Positions 1 to 6,825 of a stretch of 7,178 nt of DNA are shown here, piece by piece; position 1 is the first letter of the stretch; every line of letters begins with the position of its first letter. The translations under genes and the position numbers were made by a program. The notes below the pieces were generated by a model. The model was not told the origin of the DNA. It did no database searches and saw only the letters and a program-made list of their open reading frames with translations. The stretch is from Verrucomicrobiales bacterium (GTDB lineage Bacteria > Verrucomicrobiota > Verrucomicrobiia > Limisphaerales > SXQI01): assembly GCA_005793025.1 (NCBI GenBank), contig SXQI01000243.1, positions 1 through 7,178 of the forward strand, given 5' to 3'.

Positions 1-84
1 AGGTTTCGATGGTTGCTGGGAGAGCAAAAACCTTTTGACAGTGGATTTCGCCTGCTTGACCGAAATACTTTGGTGGGGCATTCT

Positions 85-93
85 GGAGGTGAT
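85..93 (+). promoter_or_regulatory. Strong Shine-Dalgarno-like sequence at the start of the giant cytochrome gene
   Basis: GGAGGTGAT at 85-93 is a nine-base match to the complement of the conserved 16S rRNA 3' end. Its position is odd: the GGAGG core ends two bases before the ATG at 92, which is too close for normal use, and 23 bases before the in-frame ATG at 113, which is too far. GTG 89 lies inside it. It may be chance, or the true start may differ from both. It is the only good Shine-Dalgarno-like match seen near the three gene starts. Confidence 0.35.
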
Positions 94-3000
94 GAATTCC
101 CTCGTGTGTCGAATGCTTGCCCGCATTTCTCGATTGACGGCTCTTTGTACTCTCGGTGTTGGGCTCGGAGCAATTCTATCCATTCCGACTGGAGCGGTGG
201 AACCGGCAGCAGCCGGCAGCACAACTAACCGGACGGTCAGCTATTACCAAGACATCCGCCCCATTTTCCAAGCCAACTGTCAAGGCTGCCACCAACCCGC
301 AAAGGTTAAGGGCGGATACGTCATGACCGATTTCAAGAAATTGTTGGCGGGTGGCGATTCCGAAGGGGCAGGGATTGTTCCCAAGCATCCGGACAAAAGT
401 TCGGTGTTGAAAATGATCACTCCGCAGGATGGAGAAATCATGATGCCGAAAGGCAAACCTCCGTTGACTGAAAAGGAAGTCGCCTTGATTCGGACTTGGA
501 TCCAAGAATCTGCCGAAGATGATACTCCCGCCGATGCTAAGCCGCATTACGACTTGGAGCATCCGCCGATTTACTCTCGCCCTCCAGTCATCAGTTCGTT
601 GGATTTTTCTCCGGATGGAAAACTATTAGCCGTCGCCGGTTTTCACGAAGTGTTGGTGTATGAAAGCCAGGGCTACACCCTTGCAGCAAGGTTGATCGGA
701 CTCTCAGAACGGATTCAGGCACTACAATTCTCTCCGGATGGAAAACAATTGGCGGTTGCGGGTGGAGATCCCGGGAGACAAGGCGAAATCCAAATCTGGG
801 ACGTGGCCACCAAGAAACTCGTCCACTCTTCAGCTATCGGTTACGACACGCTTTATGGGGTGAGTTGGTCGCCTGATAGCAAGCGTGTTGCGTTTGGCTG
901 TGCGGATAACACCGTGCGCACCATCGAAGCCAGCACGGGCAAACAGGTGATGCAGATGGGATCGCACAACGATTGGGTGATGAGCACGGCTTTTTCGCTG
1001 AAGGGCGATCACGTTATTTCAGGTGGGCGCGACATGACCGTCAAATTGACGGAAATCGCCGAACAACGATTTATCGACAACGTAACATCAATCACCCCAG
1101 GTGCGCTGAAAGGCGGCGTGATGGCTCTGGCAGCCCATCCAAAATTTGAGGAATTTGTCGCGGGTGGATCTGAAGGGTTGCCGAAAGTTTACCGATTTTT
1201 TCGCGAGGTCAAACGCGAGATTGGCGATGACGCCCAACTGATCGCAGAATTATTCCCAACGACGGGCCGAGTGTTCAGCGTCAGGTTCAACGGGGACGGA
1301 TCTAGGATTGCCTACGGTGGCGGGCTGGATCGGGCCGGAGAGTTGGTAGTGTGTAGTTATGATTACACCAACGAGGTCTCAAAAGAGATTCGCGCCGTCA
1401 TGGGCAAAGTTCCCGGAAACCGCAAACCTGAGGAGCACAAGCAGTTAACCGATTATAAGGCAAAAGGGATACGCGAGATCGCCCGCGTGAACATTCCTCA
1501 ATCGGAGGTTTATTCCGTGGCGTTCAGTCCAGACAGTCAACGAATCGCTGCAGGCGGATCGGATGGTATGGTGCGTCTTTTCAACGCGACTAACGGTGCG
1601 GTTATCAAAGGGTTTATATCCGTACCCATCACCAAAGGAGCTACCATCGCAGCTCGTCCGTCTTGGGCCACCAAGGTTACCCCAATCTTGGAGCAACCGA
1701 TCGCAGCGGAACCGTCCGCCGATCACTTAAAAATCGCTTCATTGGAATTCCAACCTGCAACAATCAAATTTACAAACGCTCAGGAATACGTGCAGTTATT
1801 AGTTACAGCCCGCCTCGAATCAGGGGATACGGTGGACGTCACCCGTTCGGTCAAAGTTTCGGTAGACCCCAAATTGATCTCAGTTTCCGCACGCGGCATT
1901 GTGCAACCTCTAACCAACGGAGTAGGGAAACTTAGTGTGACATTCGCTGGGAAAACCAATGAACTTCCTGTGGCGATCAGTGGATTGGAGGTAGCGCATC
2001 GAGTGGATTTTGTGCGAGACGTCGCTCCGGTCATTGCACAGCTCGGTTGCAATGCGGGGAGTTGCCATGGAGCCAAGGACGGCAAAAGCGGCTTCAAGCT
2101 GTCGCTCCGTGGTTATGATCCAGAAACGGATCTGCGGGCTCTGACCGATGATCTAGCGTCGCGTCGAGTCAACCTTGCTTCGCCAGATGACAGCCTCATG
2201 CTCCTCAAAGCGGTGGCTGAAGTGCCGCATGAAGGCGGTCGTCGCACGACAGTGGACAGCAAGTATTACCAAATCCTCCGCCAATGGATTGCCAATGGTG
2301 CTCTGTTGGACATGAAAACCCCGAAAGTGGTGAGGATTCAAATCACGCCTCAGGATCCTGTGGTGCAAACCATCGGTTCACGCCAACAGATTCGTGTCGT
2401 TGCGATCTACGCTGATGGTGCCGAACGCGACGTGACCTCCGAGGCGTTCGTTGAAAGCGGCAACGCGGACGTTGCCACCACCGAACCCGGTGGACTCATC
2501 TCAACCTTGCGACGAGGTGAGGCCCCCGTGCTTGCTCGTTACGAGGGGAACTACGCCGCCACTACCCTGACAGTTATGGGCGATCGCACCGGCTTTGCAT
2601 GGAAGGAGCCCGTGGCATGGGGAAAAATCGATCAGCTCGTTTCGGCCAAATGGAAGCGCATGAAAATCGAACCCTCCGATGTGTCCTCGGATCTCGAATT
2701 CATCCGCAGAGTTTACCTCGATCTGACCGCGTTGCCACCTTCACCGGAAGATATACGCGCGTTTCTCAGTGATGTGCGAGATATCCGGGAAAAACGCGAC
2801 GCACTGATTGATCGACTCGTAGGCAGTCCCGATTATGTCGATTCATGGGCGAACAAATGGGCAGACCTATTACAGTGCAACAGCAAGTTCCTCGGTGTTG
2901 AAGGTGCTGAATCCTTCAAAATTTGGATTCGGAACGAGATCGAAAAAAACACTCCTTACGATCAACTCACACGAAAAATTCTGACCGCCACAGGTTCGAA

Positions 3001-5248
3001 CCGTGAAAACCCCGCTGCGAGTTATTGGAAAATTGTCCGCTCTCCAACCGAGGCCATGGAAAACACGACCCACCTATTTTTGGCGACTCGGTTCAATTGT
3101 AACAAATGCCATGACCATCCATTCGAACGCTGGACCCAAGATCAGTATTACAATCTGTCGGCCTATTTTGCCCAAGTATCTTTGAAGGAAGATCCCAAGA
3201 GCGAAGGTAAAAAAATCGGTGGCTCAGCCGTGGAAAACGCCCAAGCACTCTACGAGATTGCATCCGATGAAAAATCGGGAGACGTGAAGCACGATCGCAC
3301 GGGAAAGGTTTCCCCACCGGTGTTCCCTTACACGGCGAAGCATGTGGTCAAAGAAAACGCAACCCGCCGGGAGGATTTGGCGGCTTGGATCACGTCGCCC
3401 GAAAACCGCTATTTTGCCTCGAGTTATGTTAATCGACTCTGGGGATATTTGACGGGTGCTGGCATTATCGAACCACTCGATGACACACGGGCAGGTAACC
3501 CCGCTCGAAACCCAGCACTCCTTGAACATCTGACTCAAGAATTCGTCACCAGCGGTTTCGATGTGCGGCACATGATGAGATTGATCTGTAAATCGCGCAC
3601 ATACCAACTCGCCATTCAATCGAATAAATGGAACCAAGACGACAAGGTGAATTACTCCCATGCGAATGTCCGTCGGTTGCCTGCTGAAACCATTTTTGAT
3701 GCGGTCTATCGCGTCACCGGAAGCACGCCCCACATTGGGAGTGCTAAACCGGGCCAACGCGCCACGCAATTGTCGGATGCTGCGATGGATGTGGGCACTG
3801 GCCTCCTCGCAACACTCGGTCGCCCTGTTCGCCAAAGTTCCTGCGAATGCGAACGCAGCAGCGAACTTGGGCTGGGATCGGTCATGGCCTTGCTCAGCGG
3901 ACCAACTATTTCCTCAGCGATCAACGAGGCGACCAATTCGCTTTCGGTCTTGGTCGAAAAGGAAAAGGACGATCGGAAATTAATCAACGAGGTCTTTCTG
4001 AGAGTGGTCAACCGGCCCGTCACCGGACCAGAGGTCGATAAAACATTCGCCTTGATCAAGGCTGTGGAAACCGACCATGCCTCGATTACAAATCAACTGA
4101 ACGCACTGGAGGCCACCATGGCACCCGTCATCGCGGAACAAAACAGGGTGCGCGATGCCGCAATCGGAAAAGGAAAAGCGGACCTCGTGACCTATGACGA
4201 AATGACGAAAAATTTGCGTGCGGAACTTGAAAAACGTCGGCAATCCGAGCTCTCCAGAACGCAGCAGGAACTCAAAGAACATGAAACACTCCTCCCCGCT
4301 CAAGCAGCATTTTGGGAGACAAAAAGTGCCAGTTCCGAAATGGGAATGACGTGGATCCAAGTCAACCCTGTCAATCTTGCGGCAACGGGTAACAACAAAC
4401 TGGTGCTTCAATCCGATGGTTCCATCACTTCCTCCGCAGGCAAAAGCCCTGCCGAATTCAGCTTCGAGGCTGCCACGACGCTGACGAATATCACTGGGAT
4501 CATGCTCGAAGTCTTGCCGGATGACGTCCTCCCTCGTTTCGGCCCGGGCCGACAACCAGATGGGAATTTTGTCCTGAGTGAACTCGAGTTAAAATGGGCT
4601 TCGGGTACCAACAAACCCGACACCGCTGCTAAATTCAGTGATGCCAAGGCAGATTTCGCTCAGACCGATTATCCTGCGAAAAGTGCAGTCGATGGCAAAA
4701 TCGAGGGAGGTAAAAATGGTTGGGCGATTGGTGGTGCGCCGGGAACCCAACGTCACACAGCCCAATTCAAATTGGAGAAGTCTCTGACAAGCACCAATGG
4801 ACTGACGCTACGCTTCGCCCTGCATCAGCAGTTCGGAGAGGAGTTTTTGATCGGCAGATTCCGGCTCTATGTAACCACGGCAGTTAACCCGCTTGAATCC
4901 GGCTTGCCAGACAGAGTTTTGAATGCCATTCAAGCTCCGGCAGGGCAGCGAAAACCCGAACACGCCTCGGCAATTCTGGCGCACTATCGGGATTCTGATG
5001 CTGAGTTTTGGAAACGAAAACTCGCAGCTGTAAAGGCTGCTGAGCCGCTCCCTATCGATTCAAAATTAACAGATCTTAAAAAATCATTGGCTCTCGCCGA
5101 AATTCCAATCGTCATCGACGCCGGATTGCTCCAGCTACGCGAGGACGCGAGAGCGAGTGCCCGACAACATGCCAATACGCGATTAACCGTTGTCCAAGAT
5201 TTGACGTGGGCCCTTATCAACAGTCCAGAATTCCTTTTTAACCACTAA
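92..5248 (+). CDS. Giant exported three-heme-motif cytochrome c / WD40 / DUF1549-DUF1553 fusion protein
   Basis: About 1,718 residues from the ATG at 92. In order: signal peptide (1-35, hydrophobic core, likely cut after TGA); planctomycete-type cytochrome c domain (50-143) with CQGCH at 63-67; seven WD40 blades (157-512) with repeated SPDGK-like turns; Ig-like BIG_2-type domain (546-630); second cytochrome-like domain (633-740) with CNAGSCH at 653-659; second Ig-like domain (746-830); DUF1549 (836-1030) with CNKCHDHP from 1003; DUF1553 (1089-1325) with SCECERSSE near 1250; charged coiled coil (1315-1411); beta-sandwich insert (1414-1602); and a tail ending in the family-typical DLTWALINSPEFLFNH. 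The role is inferred as an exported redox protein with a binding propeller; substrate unknown. It lies 14 bases before the DUF1501 gene, its usual partner. Start is uncertain: ATG 113 also leaves a good signal peptide, and TTG 35 opens the frame but adds residues unlike a signal. No frameshift seen. Confidence 0.96.
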   Translation: MNSLVCRMLARISRLTALCTLGVGLGAILSIPTGAVEPAAAGSTTNRTVSYYQDIRPIFQANCQGCHQPAKVKGGYVMTDFKKLLAGGDSEGAGIVPKHPDKSSVLKMITPQDGEIMMPKGKPPLTEKEVALIRTWIQESAEDDTPADAKPHYDLEHPPIYSRPPVISSLDFSPDGKLLAVAGFHEVLVYESQGYTLAARLIGLSERIQALQFSPDGKQLAVAGGDPGRQGEIQIWDVATKKLVHSSAIGYDTLYGVSWSPDSKRVAFGCADNTVRTIEASTGKQVMQMGSHNDWVMSTAFSLKGDHVISGGRDMTVKLTEIAEQRFIDNVTSITPGALKGGVMALAAHPKFEEFVAGGSEGLPKVYRFFREVKREIGDDAQLIAELFPTTGRVFSVRFNGDGSRIAYGGGLDRAGELVVCSYDYTNEVSKEIRAVMGKVPGNRKPEEHKQLTDYKAKGIREIARVNIPQSEVYSVAFSPDSQRIAAGGSDGMVRLFNATNGAVIKGFISVPITKGATIAARPSWATKVTPILEQPIAAEPSADHLKIASLEFQPATIKFTNAQEYVQLLVTARLESGDTVDVTRSVKVSVDPKLISVSARGIVQPLTNGVGKLSVTFAGKTNELPVAISGLEVAHRVDFVRDVAPVIAQLGCNAGSCHGAKDGKSGFKLSLRGYDPETDLRALTDDLASRRVNLASPDDSLMLLKAVAEVPHEGGRRTTVDSKYYQILRQWIANGALLDMKTPKVVRIQITPQDPVVQTIGSRQQIRVVAIYADGAERDVTSEAFVESGNADVATTEPGGLISTLRRGEAPVLARYEGNYAATTLTVMGDRTGFAWKEPVAWGKIDQLVSAKWKRMKIEPSDVSSDLEFIRRVYLDLTALPPSPEDIRAFLSDVRDIREKRDALIDRLVGSPDYVDSWANKWADLLQCNSKFLGVEGAESFKIWIRNEIEKNTPYDQLTRKILTATGSNRENPAASYWKIVRSPTEAMENTTHLFLATRFNCNKCHDHPFERWTQDQYYNLSAYFAQVSLKEDPKSEGKKIGGSAVENAQALYEIASDEKSGDVKHDRTGKVSPPVFPYTAKHVVKENATRREDLAAWITSPENRYFASSYVNRLWGYLTGAGIIEPLDDTRAGNPARNPALLEHLTQEFVTSGFDVRHMMRLICKSRTYQLAIQSNKWNQDDKVNYSHANVRRLPAETIFDAVYRVTGSTPHIGSAKPGQRATQLSDAAMDVGTGLLATLGRPVRQSSCECERSSELGLGSVMALLSGPTISSAINEATNSLSVLVEKEKDDRKLINEVFLRVVNRPVTGPEVDKTFALIKAVETDHASITNQLNALEATMAPVIAEQNRVRDAAIGKGKADLVTYDEMTKNLRAELEKRRQSELSRTQQELKEHETLLPAQAAFWETKSASSEMGMTWIQVNPVNLAATGNNKLVLQSDGSITSSAGKSPAEFSFEAATTLTNITGIMLEVLPDDVLPRFGPGRQPDGNFVLSELELKWASGTNKPDTAAKFSDAKADFAQTDYPAKSAVDGKIEGGKNGWAIGGAPGTQRHTAQFKLEKSLTSTNGLTLRFALHQQFGEEFLIGRFRLYVTTAVNPLESGLPDRVLNAIQAPAGQRKPEHASAILAHYRDSDAEFWKRKLAAVKAAEPLPIDSKLTDLKKSLALAEIPIVIDAGLLQLREDARASARQHANTRLTVVQDLTWALINSPEFLFNH
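560..1626 (+). repeat. Seven WD40 repeats (one predicted beta-propeller) within the giant gene
   Basis: Seven blade-like units can be read in the translation, each with a hydrophobic strand, an SPDGK-like turn and a following AVAGG or SGGRD-like strand. The core strands begin near positions 590, 713, 853, 980, 1120, 1270 and 1510. Seven is the classic number for a closed propeller. Blades 1 and 2 are 41 codons apart and share 16 identical bases (608-623 and 731-746). Blades 6 and 7 are separated by an insert of about 40 charged residues. WD40 propellers usually bind proteins; no ligand can be named here. Confidence 0.85.
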
Positions 5249-5262
5249 CCTCCTAAACCATT

Positions 5263-6735
5263 ATGTTCAAAATCAATGGCGGAAATTGCAGTGACCTTTG
5301 CGATGCCCAGATGAAAATGACACGCCGCAACCTCCTGCGTGTCGGTGGGGCAGGGATGCTCGGCATGTCCCTCGGTTCCTTATTCCAACTCCAATCCAAG
5401 GCCGCGCCGGGCGGAAAACAAGCCGGCGGTCCCGGTTGGGGCGCGGCCAAAAATGTGGTCATGATCTACCTGCAAGGTGGACCAAGTCACATCGACCTCT
5501 GGGATCCCAAGGAAAACGCTCCTGACAATATTCGCAGCATTTTCAAACCCATCCCTACAAAAATCCCCGGCGTTAATTTCACGGAGATTCTGCCTCAGCT
5601 CGCCAAGGTGAACGACAAGTTCACCATGATCCGATCCATGAGCTACACACCCAACGGGCTGTTCAACCACACCGCAGCGATTTATCAGATAATGACCGGC
5701 TACACCACGGACAAGGTCAGTCCGTCCGGTCAGCTTGAACCTCCTGACCCCAAAGATTTCCCCAATTTTGGATCACAAATCGTGCGACTTCGACCAGTCA
5801 ACGAACCCATGCTCCCGTTCGTCATGCTCCCAAGACCCCTTCAGGAGTCCAATGTGGTTGGCAAAGGTGGCAGCGCGGGATTCCTCGGCAAAGGGTTTGA
5901 TCCCTACCGGTTATTCCCCGACGGCGACGACATGGACATGAACAAAATGGACCGTATCCGTGTGGAAGATCTGAAGCTACCGCCTGAAGTCTTCTCACTT
6001 CGTCTCCAACGCCGGGCCCAGTTACGCGAGGTGGTGGAGGCAGCGATGCCTGATATTGAAAAGGCAGTCGAGAGCTATAACTTGGATGATTATTATCAAC
6101 GAGCCTTGAACCTCATCATCTCAGGTCGTGCCCGCAAAGCCTTCGATCTTTCCCTTGAACCCGGAATGGTTCGCGATCGATACGGCCGCAACACCTTCGG
6201 CCAGAGCTGTTTGCTCGCCCGCCGACTGATAGAAGCTGGCACGCGGGTGGTCGAAGTCATCTGGCCAAAAATCGCCAACTCGGACAACCACTCATGGGAT
6301 CAGCATTCCGACCTGAGCAAACGAATGAAGGAAAATTCAGGTCCCATGTTCGATCAAGGTCTGGCAACTTTCATCGCCGATATGGATGAACGCGGCCTCT
6401 TGAAGGATACTCTTGTCGTTGCAATTGGGGAATTCGGACGTAGCCCACTGAAGGGCGTCAGCACATCCGGCAACTCCAACACCGCCGACGGTCGCGACCA
6501 TTGGCCTTATTGCTACACTTCGATGATCGCAGGTGCCGGTATCAAACGCGGCTATGTGCATGGGAAATCCGACAAAACCGGGAGCAGCCCGTCGGAAGAT
6601 CCGGTTCACCCCACCGAGCTTCTAGCGACCATTTACCACGCCTTCGGCATCGACCCTGAAACGATTGTTTACAATCATCTCAATCAACCACGCGAACTCG
6701 TGAAAGCGAAAGCGGTCACCAAACTATTTGCCTAA
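5263..6735 (+). CDS. DUF1501 family protein (alkaline phosphatase superfamily fold), Tat-type signal
   Basis: 490 residues, a normal full length for DUF1501. The N-terminus MFKINGGNCSDLCDAQ followed by MTRRNLLRVGGAGMLG matches the family pattern in which a short leader precedes a twin-arginine motif (R21-R22), so I keep ATG 5263 over the internal ATGs at 5311 and 5317. The hydrophobic stretch runs to about residue 42, with possible cleavage after SKA (47). Family motifs follow: GGPSHIDLWD (72-81), DNHSWDQH (341-348), GEFGRSP (389-395), GRDHWP (410-415) and HPTELLATIYHAFGID (449-464). The Asp, His and Glu residues in these blocks are the likely metal-site ligands by analogy with the superfamily; that is inference. 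Substrate and activity are unknown. It follows the giant cytochrome gene by 14 bases with no Shine-Dalgarno sequence, so co-transcription, and perhaps translational coupling, is likely. Tat export suggests that it folds, possibly with metal, before crossing the membrane. Confidence 0.96.
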   Translation: MFKINGGNCSDLCDAQMKMTRRNLLRVGGAGMLGMSLGSLFQLQSKAAPGGKQAGGPGWGAAKNVVMIYLQGGPSHIDLWDPKENAPDNIRSIFKPIPTKIPGVNFTEILPQLAKVNDKFTMIRSMSYTPNGLFNHTAAIYQIMTGYTTDKVSPSGQLEPPDPKDFPNFGSQIVRLRPVNEPMLPFVMLPRPLQESNVVGKGGSAGFLGKGFDPYRLFPDGDDMDMNKMDRIRVEDLKLPPEVFSLRLQRRAQLREVVEAAMPDIEKAVESYNLDDYYQRALNLIISGRARKAFDLSLEPGMVRDRYGRNTFGQSCLLARRLIEAGTRVVEVIWPKIANSDNHSWDQHSDLSKRMKENSGPMFDQGLATFIADMDERGLLKDTLVVAIGEFGRSPLKGVSTSGNSNTADGRDHWPYCYTSMIAGAGIKRGYVHGKSDKTGSSPSEDPVHPTELLATIYHAFGIDPETIVYNHLNQPRELVKAKAVTKLFA

Positions 6736-6754
6736 TTCACTCCATAAAAAGGAT

Positions 6755-6795
6755 TTTTAACGATTTGTGGCCCAATTAATGCTTGTTTTAACGAT
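6755..6795 (+). repeat. Exact 10-base direct repeat in the intergenic region before the Calx-beta gene
   Basis: TTTTAACGAT occurs at 6755-6764 and again at 6786-6795, 31 bases apart start to start, about three turns of DNA helix. The second copy ends 30 bases before the ATG at 6826. Same-face spacing would suit a DNA-binding protein, but two copies of an AT-rich 10-mer in 90 bases can also be chance. The rest of 6736-6825 holds a short all-A/T inverted repeat (TAAAAA at 6745-6750, TTTTTA at 6754-6759) that overlaps the first copy and lacks a GC stem, so it is not a convincing terminator. Confidence 0.45.
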
Positions 6796-6825
6796 GACAA
6801 CTCAATTCAGAACACCACACAACCT

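Noticed and set aside
9..38. Nine-codon ORF (ATG 9 to TGA 38) as a leader peptide.
   Set aside because: It is too short, has no ribosome binding site in view, and is not associated with an attenuator-like hairpin.
35..40. Perfect TTGACA -35 box upstream of the giant gene.
   Set aside because: No acceptable -10 box lies 16-18 bases downstream (positions 57-64 read TGACCGAA). The nearest AT-rich stretch is about 25 bases away.
1630..1730. Junction between the WD40 part and the first Ig-like domain, as a hidden frameshift or gene boundary.
   Set aside because: The frame stays open with family-like sequence on both sides and no stop or ribosome binding site, so a true fusion is the simplest reading.
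3224..3835. Minus-strand open frame of about 203 codons.
   Set aside because: It lies fully opposite conserved DUF1549/DUF1553 coding sequence and its translation shows no recognisable domain or signal.
3980..4555. Minus-strand open frame of about 191 codons.
   Set aside because: It is opposite the DUF1553 coiled-coil and insert region, with low-complexity translation and no family resemblance.
6745..6759. Inverted repeat TAAAAA-GGA-TTTTTA after the DUF1501 gene, as a terminator.
   Set aside because: The stem is entirely A-T and only six pairs long, with no GC-rich stem, so it is too weak to call.
6765..6792. Possible promoter for the Calx-beta gene: TTGTGG, 16-base spacer, TTTAAC.
   Set aside because: Only three of six and four of six consensus matches, and such weak matches are common in AT-rich DNA. 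It does overlap the second direct-repeat copy.
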